Below are positions 15,674-24,376 of a DNA stretch of 64,000 nucleotides, piece by piece. The DNA is taken from assembly GCF_012927085.1 (NCBI RefSeq), contig NZ_JABBFX010000003.1:1054001-1118000 (forward strand). Direction: 5' to 3'. The first letter of the stretch is position 1; each line of letters opens with the position of its first letter. The notes under the pieces were generated by a model that was not told the origin of the DNA, ran no database searches, and saw only the letters and a program-made list of their open reading frames with translations. The DNA is from Ramlibacter agri (GTDB taxonomy: Bacteria > Pseudomonadota > Gammaproteobacteria > Burkholderiales > Burkholderiaceae_C). Both the position numbers and the translations under genes were made by a program.

Positions 15674-17536
15674 TTACACCGAGACGTACATCGCCTCGAT
15701 CTGCAGCGCGTACTTGGCCTGCACCAGCTTGCGTTTCAGCTTCATCGTGGGCGTGAGCTCCTCGTCTTCGGCGGACAACTGCGTGTCCAGCAGGTAGAAG
15801 CGCTTCACCTGCTCCACGCGGGCGAACTTGCGGTTGACGCGGTCGATCTCGGACTGGATCAGCGCGTGCACCTCGGGCGCGCGCGTCAGGCTGCCATAGC
15901 TGGAGAAGGGCACGTCATGGTCCTGCGCGTACTTCTCCACGTTCTCCTGGTCGATCATGACGATCGCCGTCAGGTAAGGCCGCTGGTCGCCGATGACGAC
16001 CGCGTCGGTGATGTAGGGCGAGAACTTCAGCTCGTTCTCGAATTCGCTGGGCGTGACGTTCTTGCCGCCGGCCGTGATGATGATGTCCTTCATGCGGTCG
16101 GTTATGCGGAAGAAGCCGTCGGCGTCTACCGCGCCGACGTCGCCGGTGCGCAGCCAGCCGTCGGCGGTGAAGGTCTCGCGGGTCTTCTCCGGCTGGTTCA
16201 GGTAGCCTAGGAAGACGTTGGGCCCTTTCACCTGGATCTCGCCGGTGGCGGCGTCGATGCGCACTTCGTTGTAGCTGGCGGCCGGGCCGATCGAGCCGGG
16301 ACGCATGAGCGCGGCCGGAATGCCGGTGGACGCGCCGCAGGTCTCGGTCATGCCCCACACCTCCAGCATCGGCACGCCCAGCGCCAGGTACCACTTCACC
16401 AGCTCCGGCGAGATGGGCGCGGCGCCGGTGACGAGGAAGCGGGCGCGGTCGATCCCGATCATCTTGCGGACGTTGGCCAGGGCCAGGCCGTTCGCCAGCG
16501 CGTACTGCGCCTTCAGCGCGGGGCCGACCGGCTGGCCGGCCAGCACCTGGTCCGCGATGCGCGTTCCCACGCCGATGGACCAGCCGTAGGCCGCCTGCTG
16601 CAGGCGGCTGGCTTCCTTCAGCGCGATGGTGACGGCGGAATAGAACTTCTCCCAGACCCGCGGCACGGCGGCGAACACGGTGGGCGAGATCTCGCGCACG
16701 TTCTCGGGCACCGTCTCCGGGTTCTCGACGAAATTGAGCCGGTTGCCGGTGTAGAGCGAGAAGTACTCGCCGCCCAGCCGCTCGGCGATGTGGCACAGCG
16801 GCAGGAAGCACATGCACTCGTCGTTTTCGTCGCGGGCGACCAAGGTGTTGTAGCCGCGGACCGTGTAGGCCAGTCCCGCATGCGAATGCATCGCGCCCTT
16901 GGGCTTGCCGGTGGTGCCGGAGGTGTAGACCAGGATGGCGAGGTCTTCGGGGCGGACGGCGGCGGCGTGCTGCGCCACGGCGTCGGGATGGGCCGCGTTG
17001 TAGTCGCGGCCCAGGCGGCGCAGTTCGTCGAGGGCGATGACATCCGGGTCGTGCAGGTCGCGCAGGCCTTCCATGTCGAAGACCACGATCTTGCGCAGCC
17101 GCGGCAGCCGCTCGCGCACTTCCAGCGCCTTGTCCAACTGCTCGTCGTCCTCGACGAAGAGGATGCTGGTGCCGGAGTCCTCGCACAGGTACTGCACCTG
17201 CGCCGGCGCGTCGGTCGGGTAGATGCCGTTGGCGACGCCGCCGCAGGAGAGCACGGCCAGGTCGGCGAGCACCCATTCGACGACGGTGTTGGAGAGGATG
17301 GAAGCCGTGTCACGCGGCGCGAAGCCCAGGGCCAGCAGGCCGCCCGCGATCTCGCGCACGGCCTCGCCGGTGCGCTGCCAGGTCCAGTTGCGCCAGATGC
17401 CCAGGTCCTTCTGCCGCAGCCACACCTTGGGCCCGCGCTGTGCCACCGCGTTCCAGAACATCGCGGGAATGGTGTCGCCTTCGAGCACGATGCGCGTCTC
17501 GGGGCGGATGTGGGAGAGGTTCCAGAGTTGCTTCAT
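15674..17536 (-). CDS. Long-chain acyl-CoA synthetase (AMP-forming)
   Basis: The 620-residue cytoplasmic ligase of the ANL superfamily has the AMP-binding P-loop YTSGTTGKPKGAM near 180, the A5-type motif VWGMTETCGASTG near 335-350, and the TGD hinge region GWLRTGDVGAVDADGFF. ITDRMKDIIITAGGKNVTPSE then carries the domain hinge and CoA-site residues. The activation reaction is carboxylate + ATP + CoA to acyl-CoA. ATG 17536 is chosen because it overlaps the livF stop (ATGA) and gives the usual family N-terminus; a GTG 8 codons upstream is less likely. It sits inside a liv operon, which suggests activation of the imported acid. Confidence 0.92.
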   Translation of the reverse strand: MKQLWNLSHIRPETRIVLEGDTIPAMFWNAVAQRGPKVWLRQKDLGIWRNWTWQRTGEAVREIAGGLLALGFAPRDTASILSNTVVEWVLADLAVLSCGGVANGIYPTDAPAQVQYLCEDSGTSILFVEDDEQLDKALEVRERLPRLRKIVVFDMEGLRDLHDPDVIALDELRRLGRDYNAAHPDAVAQHAAAVRPEDLAILVYTSGTTGKPKGAMHSHAGLAYTVRGYNTLVARDENDECMCFLPLCHIAERLGGEYFSLYTGNRLNFVENPETVPENVREISPTVFAAVPRVWEKFYSAVTIALKEASRLQQAAYGWSIGVGTRIADQVLAGQPVGPALKAQYALANGLALANVRKMIGIDRARFLVTGAAPISPELVKWYLALGVPMLEVWGMTETCGASTGIPAALMRPGSIGPAASYNEVRIDAATGEIQVKGPNVFLGYLNQPEKTRETFTADGWLRTGDVGAVDADGFFRITDRMKDIIITAGGKNVTPSEFENELKFSPYITDAVVIGDQRPYLTAIVMIDQENVEKYAQDHDVPFSSYGSLTRAPEVHALIQSEIDRVNRKFARVEQVKRFYLLDTQLSAEDEELTPTMKLKRKLVQAKYALQIEAMYVSV

Positions 17537-18330
17537 CGCCAGGTTTTTTTCTTCTTCCACCGCCGCTCCCCGCGCACCCCGGCTTCCTTCATGCCCAGGT
17601 AGAACTCCTGGATGTCTTCCTTCTCGCGCAGCCGGGCGCAGGTGTCCTCCATGACGATGCGGCCGTTTTCCAGCACATAGCCGTAGTCGGCGACGGTCAG
17701 CGCCATGTGGGCGTTCTGCTCCACCAGCAGGATGGTCGTGCCGCGTTCGCGGTTGATGCGCACGACGATCTCGAAGATCTCGCGCGTCAGCTTGGGGCTC
17801 AAGCCCAGGCTGGGTTCGTCCAGCAGCACCAGGTGCGGCGCGGCCATCAGCGCGCGCGAGATCGCCAGCATCTGCTGCTGGCCGCCGGAGAGCAGGCCGG
17901 CGTCCTGCGTCGCGCGCTCCTTCAGGATCGGGAAGTAGCGGTACACCGCCTCCAGGTCCTGCGCGACGCCGTCGCGGTCATCGCGCGTGTAGGCGCCCAT
18001 CAGCAGGTTGTCGCGCACCGACAGCAGCGGGAACACTTCGCGGCCTTCCGGCACGTGCGACAGGCCTTGCTGCACGATATGGGCCGGGTCGCGGGCCGTG
18101 ATGTCCTCGCCCTTGAACTCGATGCTGCCCTTGCGCGGGTCGATGATGCCGGAGATGGTCTTCAGGATCGTCGTCTTGCCCGCGCCGTTGGAGCCCAGCA
18201 CGGTGGCCACCTCGCCGCGCCGCACCTGCAGGCTGACCCCGCGGATCGCCTTGATCGGGCCGTAGGAACTCTCCACGTTGGAGAGCTTCAGCACGGGCAG
18301 GTCGCTGACCGCGGGCGGATTGGAAGTCAT
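17533..18330 (-). CDS. livF: LivF-type ABC ATPase
   Basis: The 265-residue ATPase has Walker A GSNGAGKTT, signature LSGGQQQMLAISRAL, Walker B LVLLDEPSLGLSP and H-loop LVEQNAH, the pattern of LivF. The C-terminus has an additional basic tail (RRWKKKKTWR) encoded over a T-run. The start ATG overlaps the stop of livG (ATGA). With LivG it forms the heterodimeric motor of the importer. Confidence 0.93.
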   Translation of the reverse strand: MTSNPPAVSDLPVLKLSNVESSYGPIKAIRGVSLQVRRGEVATVLGSNGAGKTTILKTISGIIDPRKGSIEFKGEDITARDPAHIVQQGLSHVPEGREVFPLLSVRDNLLMGAYTRDDRDGVAQDLEAVYRYFPILKERATQDAGLLSGGQQQMLAISRALMAAPHLVLLDEPSLGLSPKLTREIFEIVVRINRERGTTILLVEQNAHMALTVADYGYVLENGRIVMEDTCARLREKEDIQEFYLGMKEAGVRGERRWKKKKTWR

Positions 18331-19127
18331 GCCAACTCCCTGCGCAAGCCCGCCACGCCTTCAGCGGTGCCCAGGTACGCCTCGATCACGCCCGGATGCG
18401 ACTGCACTTCCGCCGGCGTGCCCAGCGCCAGCACCTCGCCCTGGTTCATGGCCAGCACGCGGTCGCTGACCTTGCTGACCAGCGCCATGTCGTGCTCCAC
18501 CATCAGCACGGTGATGCCCAGCTCATGGCGGATGTCCTGGATCCAGAAAGCCATGTCCTCCGTCTCTTCCACGTTCAGGCCGGAGGAGGGCTCGTCCAGC
18601 AGCAAGAGCTTGGGCTCGGTGCACAGGGCGCGGGCCAGCTCCACCACCTTGCGCACGCCATAGGGCAGGCCGGCCACCAGCGCATCGCGGTGGTGCTGCA
18701 GGTCCAGCAGGTCGATGACGCGTTCCACCTGCTCGCGCGCGGCGACCTCGGCGGCGCGGACACGGCGCGTGAAAAACAACTCGCTGAACACGTTGCTGGA
18801 GCGGTGCACGTGCCGGCCGACCAGCAGGTTGTGCAGCACCGAGGCATGCTCGAACAGCTCGATGTTCTGGAAGGTGCGGGCGATGCCCAGCTTCGCCACG
18901 CGATGCGGCGGTTGGCCGGTCAGCGGCCGGCCCTCGAATTCGAGGCTGCCCGTGCTGGGCTCGTAGATGCGGCTGATCAGGTTGAAGACGGTCGTCTTGC
19001 CCGCGCCGTTCGGCCCGATCAGCGTGAACACCTCGCCGCGCTTCACGTCGAAGCTGACGCCATTGACGGCCAGCACGCCGCCGAAGCGCACGCCCAGGTT
19101 GCGAGCCGAGAGCAGAACCTCCTTCAA
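18327..19127 (-). CDS. livG: LivG-type ABC ATPase
   Basis: The 266-residue protein has Walker A GPNGAGKTTVFNLI, the LivG-specific KLGIARTFQNIELF Q-loop segment, a slightly changed signature LPYGVRKVVELARAL (LSGG replaced by LPYG, usual for LivG), Walker B LLLLDEPSSGLN and H-loop MVEHDM. I place the start at TTG 19127, embedded in the livM stop as TTGA with GGAG 8 nt upstream. No ATG gives a sensible N-terminus, and an open extension further upstream is livM out of frame. Confidence 0.9.
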   Translation of the reverse strand: MKEVLLSARNLGVRFGGVLAVNGVSFDVKRGEVFTLIGPNGAGKTTVFNLISRIYEPSTGSLEFEGRPLTGQPPHRVAKLGIARTFQNIELFEHASVLHNLLVGRHVHRSSNVFSELFFTRRVRAAEVAAREQVERVIDLLDLQHHRDALVAGLPYGVRKVVELARALCTEPKLLLLDEPSSGLNVEETEDMAFWIQDIRHELGITVLMVEHDMALVSKVSDRVLAMNQGEVLALGTPAEVQSHPGVIEAYLGTAEGVAGLRRELA

Positions 19128-20200
19128 CGCAGGCGCTCCGATTTCTGGAAGGATTTCTGCCGCCGGAACAAGCCCTTGCGGTAGAACGGAAAGAGCTGGA
19201 GATACGCGCGCACCTTCAGCCAGCGTCCGTACAGGCCCAGTGGCTCGAACAGCACGAAGCCCACCAGCACGGCGCCGTACACCACGGCCTTCAGGCCCGG
19301 CGCCTGGCCGATCGCTTGCGGCAGATAGTCCTTCACCGCGCTGATCGCCTGCGGCAGGCCGATGAGGAAGATCGCGCCGAGGAAAGCGCCGTGGATGGAG
19401 CCCAGGCCGCCGATCACCACCATCAGCAGCAGGTCGATGGACTGCACGATGTCGAACTGGTCCGGCGACAGGAAGCGGATCTGGTGCGCATAGAGTGCGC
19501 CGCCAATGCCGGCCAGCGCCGCGGAGATGGCGAAGCTGAGCGTCTTGTAGCGCGCCAGGTGGATGCCCATGCTCTGGGCCGAGATCTCCGAATCGCGGAT
19601 GGCGACGAAGGCGCGGCCGGTCGGCGAGCGCAGCAGGTTCAGGCAGGCCAGAGTGGCCAGCACCGCCACCACCAGGCAGACGAAGTAGAAGGACGCGGCG
19701 CTGTCGGCGGTCCAGCCGAACATCTTCACCGCGCCCACGGTTTTGCCCGCGTTGCCGCCGGTGACGCTTTCCCAGCGCGAGAACACTTCGGCGACGATGA
19801 AGCCGAAGGACAAGGTGGCGATGCCCAGGTAGATGCCCTTCACGCGCAGGGCCGGCAGACCCACCACCACGCCCACCGCCGCCGACAAGGCCGCGCCGGC
19901 CAGCAGCGCGAAGGGAAAGGGCCAGCCGTAGCCGGTGAGCACGGCCTGCGCATAGGCGCCCACGCCGAAGAAGGCGGCGTGCCCGATGGAGAACAGGCCC
20001 GTGAAGCCGGCCAGCAGCATGAGCCCCAGGCCGACGACGCCGTAGATCAGGATGAAGGTGAGCTGGGCCAGCAGGTATTCGGACAGCAGCCAGGGCGCGG
20101 CGAGCAGCCACAGGCACAGCAGGCCGTACCAGAAGACGTGGCCGCCATGCTTGGCGAGGCGGATGTCCTGGCCGTAGTCGGTCTTGAACAGGAAGCGCAT
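19124..20200 (-). CDS. livM: LivM-type ABC permease
   Basis: The 358-residue polytopic membrane protein has about eight to ten hydrophobic segments. Family blocks include GLFSIGHAAFFGVGAYA near 80, the VGLPALRVKGIYLGIATL loop, and the EAA-like region ISAQSMGIHLARYKTLSFAIS. The C-terminus carries an unusually basic extension (FRRQKSFQKSERLR). The start ATG 20200 shares one base with the livH stop (TGATG). Confidence 0.93.
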   Translation of the reverse strand: MRFLFKTDYGQDIRLAKHGGHVFWYGLLCLWLLAAPWLLSEYLLAQLTFILIYGVVGLGLMLLAGFTGLFSIGHAAFFGVGAYAQAVLTGYGWPFPFALLAGAALSAAVGVVVGLPALRVKGIYLGIATLSFGFIVAEVFSRWESVTGGNAGKTVGAVKMFGWTADSAASFYFVCLVVAVLATLACLNLLRSPTGRAFVAIRDSEISAQSMGIHLARYKTLSFAISAALAGIGGALYAHQIRFLSPDQFDIVQSIDLLLMVVIGGLGSIHGAFLGAIFLIGLPQAISAVKDYLPQAIGQAPGLKAVVYGAVLVGFVLFEPLGLYGRWLKVRAYLQLFPFYRKGLFRRQKSFQKSERLR

Positions 20201-21075
20201 CAGACCTTCTTCCTGAGCTTCTCGCCAAAGAGCCCGTTCGGCATCACCCATAGCATCACCAGCACGACGACGTAGGGCGCGACATCCTTGAAGCCCTCCG
20301 GCAGGTAGAAGCCCGCCAGCGACTCCACCAAGCCGATCACGAGCCCGCCGACGATCGCACCAGGCAGGCTGCCGAAGCCGCCCACCACGGCTGCCGGAAA
20401 GGCCTTGAGCCCGATGAAGCCCATGTTGGCATGCACGAAGGTGATGGGCGCGAGCAGCAGGCCGGCGACGGCCGCCACGCCGGAGGCCAGGCCCCAGGCG
20501 AGGCCGTTCAAGCGCTTGACCGGGATGCCCATGTAGTACGCGGCCAGCTGGTTCTGCGACGCGGCCTGCATCGCGATGCCGACCTTGCTGTACCTGAACA
20601 CCGCGAAAAGCAGGACGCACAGCACGGCGGTCGCGGCGATCACCACCATCTGTTCCACCGCCAGCACCAGGCCGCCGGCGTTCCACACCTGGTCCTTGTA
20701 GGGCACGGGCAGCGTGTGCGTTTCGGTGCCGATGCCGGGCAGCATGGTGACCAGCCCGCGCGCCACGTAGCCGATGCCGATGGTGAGCATCACGATGGAG
20801 AAGGCCGGCTGGCCGAGGATGGGCCGGATGACGAGGGCTTCCAGCACGATGCCGAACAGCGCCATGCCGGCGACGGCTGCCAGCACCGAGAGCCAGAAGG
20901 GAAGGCCCAGGAGCGTCATCGCGGCCAGGCCGAAGAAGGCGCCCAGCATCATCAGCTCGCCCTGGGCGAAGCTGACGGTTTCGGTGGCCTTGTAGACCAG
21001 CACGAAGCCCAGCGCGATGAGCCCGTAGATGCAGCCCTGGGCGACGCCGGTGATCACCAGTTGCAGGAATTGCAA
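20200..21075 (-). CDS. livH: LivH-type ABC permease
   Basis: The 291-residue polytopic protein has the typical start QLVITGVAQGCIYGLIALGFVLVYKATETVSFAQGELMMLGAF and the GLKAFPAAVVGGFGSLPGA block near 220. The start codon is TTG 21075; it is convincing because GAGGAGAG stands 6 nt upstream and the protein begins as LivH proteins do. It is the first gene of the livHMGF-ligase-binding protein operon. Confidence 0.93.
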   Translation of the reverse strand: MQFLQLVITGVAQGCIYGLIALGFVLVYKATETVSFAQGELMMLGAFFGLAAMTLLGLPFWLSVLAAVAGMALFGIVLEALVIRPILGQPAFSIVMLTIGIGYVARGLVTMLPGIGTETHTLPVPYKDQVWNAGGLVLAVEQMVVIAATAVLCVLLFAVFRYSKVGIAMQAASQNQLAAYYMGIPVKRLNGLAWGLASGVAAVAGLLLAPITFVHANMGFIGLKAFPAAVVGGFGSLPGAIVGGLVIGLVESLAGFYLPEGFKDVAPYVVVLVMLWVMPNGLFGEKLRKKV

Positions 21076-21103
21076 GCCGCGCTCTCCTCGAGTGCTCGCG
21101 GTC

Positions 21104-21109
21104 GTTATA
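21104..21109 (-). promoter_or_regulatory. Candidate -10 element of the liv operon
   Basis: TATAAC on the minus strand lies about 30 nt before the livH start, leaving room for the strong GAGGAGAG ribosome site. No convincing -35 hexamer is visible at the right distance, so an activator may be needed. Confidence 0.4.
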
Positions 21110-21168
21110 GCCCCGCATCCGGCGGACGGGCTCAGGGCAAGCCCCTAGACCGGGGAAACGCGCAGGCG

Positions 21169-21174
21169 TCTAAT
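21169..21174 (+). promoter_or_regulatory. Candidate -10 element touching the crotonase start
   Basis: TCTAAT is followed by 7 nt and then the ATG at 21182. TAGACC 17 nt upstream could be a weak -35. With this geometry the transcript would begin at or next to the A of the ATG, and there is no Shine-Dalgarno, so a leaderless mRNA is likely. Confidence 0.4.
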
Positions 21175-21181
21175 CCGCCGG

Positions 21182-21973
21182 ATGGACAGCGTACGCAGTG
21201 AAACGATCGGTGAGGTCACGGTGGTCACCCTGGACCGTGCGGAGGTGAGGAATGCGGTCGACGGCGACACCGCGCGCCGCCTGCACGCGGCTTTCCTCGC
21301 CTTCGACGCCGACCCGCAAGCGCGGGTGGCCGTGTTCCACGGCGCAAACGGGCATTTCTGCGCGGGCTGGGACCTGCTGGCCGGCGCGCGCCTGGCGGCC
21401 GAAGGCGCGGATGCGCTGGCGCCGCTGGAATTCCGGCCGGACGATGTGCAGCCGGCCGGGCCGATGGGGCCGTCGCGCCTGTTGCTGTCCAAGCCGGTGA
21501 TCGCCGCCGTCAGCGGCGCCGCGGTGGCGGGCGGAATGGAGCTGGCGCTGTGGTGCGACCTGCGCGTGATGGAGGAGGACGCGTACTTCGGCGTCTACTG
21601 CCGCCGCTTCGGCGTGCCGCTGATCGACGGTGGCACGGTGCGCCTGCCGCGGCTGGTCGGCATGGGGCATGCCATGGACCTGATCCTCACCGGGCGCAAG
21701 GTGGAGGCACAGGAAGCCTTGCGCATGGGGCTCGCGAACCGCGTGGTGCCTACCGGCCAGGCGCGCGAAGCCGCGATCGCGCTGGCGCAGCAGCTGGCCA
21801 AATTCCCGCAGGAGACGATGCGCGCGGACCGCCTGAACGCCTACGAACAATGGGGCAAGCCCTTGCCCGAAGCACTGCACGCCGAATGGGAGCGCAGCAA
21901 GCGGCGCATCGCGGACGGCCTGGAAGGCGCGCTGCGCTTCGCCGGCGGCGAGGGCCGGCACGGGAAGTTCTAA
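21182..21973 (+). CDS. Crotonase-family protein (enoyl-CoA hydratase-like)
   Basis: The 263-residue crotonase fold has the oxyanion-hole segments NGHFCAGWDL near 59-68 and SGAAVAGGMELALWCD near 112-127. The first catalytic Glu of hydratases is present in GGMEL. The second one, normally in GQPEI, is replaced: the aligned stretch is GVYCRRFGVPLIDGG. Classical hydration is therefore doubtful, and isomerase, hydrolase or another CoA-ester reaction is possible. It diverges from the liv/acyl-CoA ligase operon and may act on the same CoA esters. Its 3' end overlaps the convergent thioesterase gene by 4 bp. Confidence 0.9.
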   Translation: MDSVRSETIGEVTVVTLDRAEVRNAVDGDTARRLHAAFLAFDADPQARVAVFHGANGHFCAGWDLLAGARLAAEGADALAPLEFRPDDVQPAGPMGPSRLLLSKPVIAAVSGAAVAGGMELALWCDLRVMEEDAYFGVYCRRFGVPLIDGGTVRLPRLVGMGHAMDLILTGRKVEAQEALRMGLANRVVPTGQAREAAIALAQQLAKFPQETMRADRLNAYEQWGKPLPEALHAEWERSKRRIADGLEGALRFAGGEGRHGKF

Positions 21974-22398
21974 CGCGTGATCTCCCGCGGCTTCCCCTCG
22001 TCGTCGATCGCGACGTAGGTCACCAGCGCTTCCGTCACTTTCACGAAGCGGCCCTGGTTGCCGAAGCTTTCGGCGTAGACCTCGACGTCCACCGTGATCG
22101 ACGTGCGGCCGATGCGCGTGACGGAGGAATAGAAGCTGAGGATGTCGCCCACCCGCACCGGCTGCTTGAAGACGAACTCCTTCACGGCCACGGTCGCCAT
22201 GCGGCCGCGGATGATGCGCGCGGGCAGCACCGAGCCGGCCAGGTCGACCTGGGCCATCACCCAGCCGCCGAAGATGTCGCCGTTGCCGTTGGTGTCCGCG
22301 GGCATCGGAATGACTTTCAGCACCAGCTCCTTCTCCGTGGGGGCGGCGGCGGGTGGTGGGGTCATCTGCGCGGCAGGGGCGCTTGCATTCACGGACAT
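21970..22398 (-). CDS. Acyl-CoA thioesterase, YciA-type hotdog
   Basis: The 142-residue protein has a 20-residue Pro/Ala-rich lead and a hotdog domain. The YciA motif PMPADTNGNGDIFGGWVMAQ (about 31-50) includes the catalytic Asp, and the C-terminus reads ATEALVTYVAIDDEGKPRE with small changes. It hydrolyses acyl-CoA to free acid and CoA in the cytoplasm. The start ATG 22398 is the only one giving the family N-terminus; the frame reaching to 24378 is antisense to the ABC gene. Confidence 0.9.
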   Translation of the reverse strand: MSVNASAPAAQMTPPPAAAPTEKELVLKVIPMPADTNGNGDIFGGWVMAQVDLAGSVLPARIIRGRMATVAVKEFVFKQPVRVGDILSFYSSVTRIGRTSITVDVEVYAESFGNQGRFVKVTEALVTYVAIDDEGKPREITR

Positions 22399-22437
22399 GG
22401 GCACAATCTCTCGGGTTTCCACACCGGATTGTCCCTC

Positions 22438-24294
22438 ATGCGCCGCGGCGGTGAATCGAGCTCTTCCCATATCCCCATGCCGTCCCCGGCCGGTGGCAAG
22501 GCGCAGCCCCGCTCCGACTGGAAAACGCTGAAGCGCCTGACGCCCTACCTGTGGGACTACAAGTGGCGCGTGATGGCCGCCCTGGCCTTCATGATCGGCG
22601 CCAAGCTGGCCAACGTGGCCGTCCCCATGCTGCTGAAGGAGCTGGTGGACGCCATGAACATCAAGCCCGGCGATCCCAAGGCCGTGCTGGTGGTCCCGGT
22701 CGGCCTGCTGCTGGCCTACGGGCTGCTGCGGCTGTCGACGTCGCTCTTCACCGAACTGCGCGAACTGGTGTTCGCCAAGGCCACGCAGGGCGCGGCGCGC
22801 AGCATCGCGCTGGCCACCTTCCGGCACCTGCATTCGCTGTCCTTGCGCTTCCACCTCGAGCGCCAGACCGGCGGCATGACGCGCGACATCGAGCGCGGCG
22901 TGCGCGGCATCGAGTCGCTGATCTCGTATTCGCTGTACAGCATCGTGCCCACGCTGATCGAGGTGGCGATGGTGCTGACCATCCTGGCGGTGAAGTTCGA
23001 CGTCTGGTTCGCCTGGATCACGATCGCGGCGCTGGTGGTCTACATCTTCTTCACCGTCAGCATCACCGAGTGGCGCACGCAGTACCGCCGCCTGGCCAAC
23101 GAGTTCGATTCCGCGGCCCACACCAAGGCGGTCGATTCGCTGCTGAACTACGAGACGGTCAAGTACTTCAACAACGAGAATTTCGAGGCCGGCCGCTACG
23201 ACCAGAGCCTCGAGAAGCTGCGCATGGCGCGCCTGAAGGCGCAGACCACGTTGTCGATGCTGAACACCGGGCAGCAGCTGATCATCGCCATCGGCCTCGT
23301 GGCCATGCTGTGGCGCGCCACCGAGGGCGTGGTGGACCACCGCATGACCTTGGGCGACCTGGTGATGATCAACGCCTACATGATCCAGCTGTACATCCCG
23401 CTCAACTTCCTGGGCGTGTTGTACCGCGAGATCAAGCAGAGCCTGACCGACCTGGAGAAGATGTTCACCCTGATGGAGCGCGAGCGCGAAGTCGAGGACA
23501 AGGCCGGCGCGCAGCCGCTGCCGGAAGAAGCGGACTGGAGCGTGAAGTTCGAGCACGTCAGCTTTGCCTACGAACCGGCGCGGCCCATCCTGCACGACGT
23601 CAGCTTCGAGATCCCGGCCGGCAAGACGGTCGCCGTGGTCGGCCCGTCCGGCTCCGGCAAGTCGACGCTGGCGCGCCTGCTGTACCGCTTCTACGACGTG
23701 CAGCAGGGCCGCATCGCCATCGCCGGCCGCGACGTGCGCGACGTCACCCAGGGCAGCGTGCGCCAGGCCATCGGCATCGTGCCGCAGGATACGGTGCTGT
23801 TCAACGATACGGTCGAATACAACATCGCCTACGGCCGGCCCGGCGCGGGCCGCGCCGTGGTCGAAGCCGCGGCGCGCGCGGCCCACATCCACAGCTTCAT
23901 CGCCTCCACGCCCAAGGGCTACGAGACCATGGTGGGCGAGCGCGGCCTGAAGCTGTCCGGCGGCGAGAAGCAGCGGGTGGCCATCGCCCGCACCCTGCTG
24001 AAGAACCCGCCCATCCTGATCTTCGACGAGGCCACGTCGGCCCTGGACAGCGCCAACGAGCGCGCGATCCAGGCGGAGCTGAAGAGCGCGGCGCAGAACA
24101 AGACGGCGCTGGTCATCGCACACCGCCTGTCCACGGTGGTCGATGCGCACCAGATCCTCGTGATGGAGCTGGGGCGCATCATCGAGCGTGGCACGCACCA
24201 GGAGCTGCTGGCGCGCGGCGGCCGCTACGCCGACATGTGGGCCCTGCAGCAAAGCGTCGAAGGCGAGGCCTTGGCCGAAGTGATCGGGATGTAA
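22438..24294 (+). CDS. Atm1/HMT1-like ABC exporter (membrane domain + ATPase)
   Basis: The 618-residue half-transporter has a six-helix ABC membrane domain at about 45-330 and an ATPase domain from 350. The latter has Walker [10 protein letters not shown], signature LSGGEKQRVAIARTLL, Walker B ILIFDEATSALD and H-loop ALVIAHRLSTV. The DSLLNYETVKYFNNE segment in the membrane domain is the signature of the Atm1/HMT1/ABCB7 branch, which exports glutathione-conjugated or persulfide cargo linked to Fe-S and metal homeostasis. The ATG is 22438; an earlier frame through the crotonase is a shadow. No Fe-S or metal genes are adjacent. Confidence 0.92.
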   Translation: MRRGGESSSSHIPMPSPAGGKAQPRSDWKTLKRLTPYLWDYKWRVMAALAFMIGAKLANVAVPMLLKELVDAMNIKPGDPKAVLVVPVGLLLAYGLLRLSTSLFTELRELVFAKATQGAARSIALATFRHLHSLSLRFHLERQTGGMTRDIERGVRGIESLISYSLYSIVPTLIEVAMVLTILAVKFDVWFAWITIAALVVYIFFTVSITEWRTQYRRLANEFDSAAHTKAVDSLLNYETVKYFNNENFEAGRYDQSLEKLRMARLKAQTTLSMLNTGQQLIIAIGLVAMLWRATEGVVDHRMTLGDLVMINAYMIQLYIPLNFLGVLYREIKQSLTDLEKMFTLMEREREVEDKAGAQPLPEEADWSVKFEHVSFAYEPARPILHDVSFEIPAGKTVAVVGPSGSGKSTLARLLYRFYDVQQGRIAIAGRDVRDVTQGSVRQAIGIVPQDTVLFNDTVEYNIAYGRPGAGRAVVEAAARAAHIHSFIASTPKGYETMVGERGLKLSGGEKQRVAIARTLLKNPPILIFDEATSALDSANERAIQAELKSAAQNKTALVIAHRLSTVVDAHQILVMELGRIIERGTHQELLARGGRYADMWALQQSVEGEALAEVIGM

Positions 24295-24376
24295 AGCCCC
24301 TCCTAAGGCGAAGGTCCAATGGGCGCGGCCGGGCCGGGGCGGGAAGAATGGCCCAGCCCTGCGAGAAAGGCTGAAC

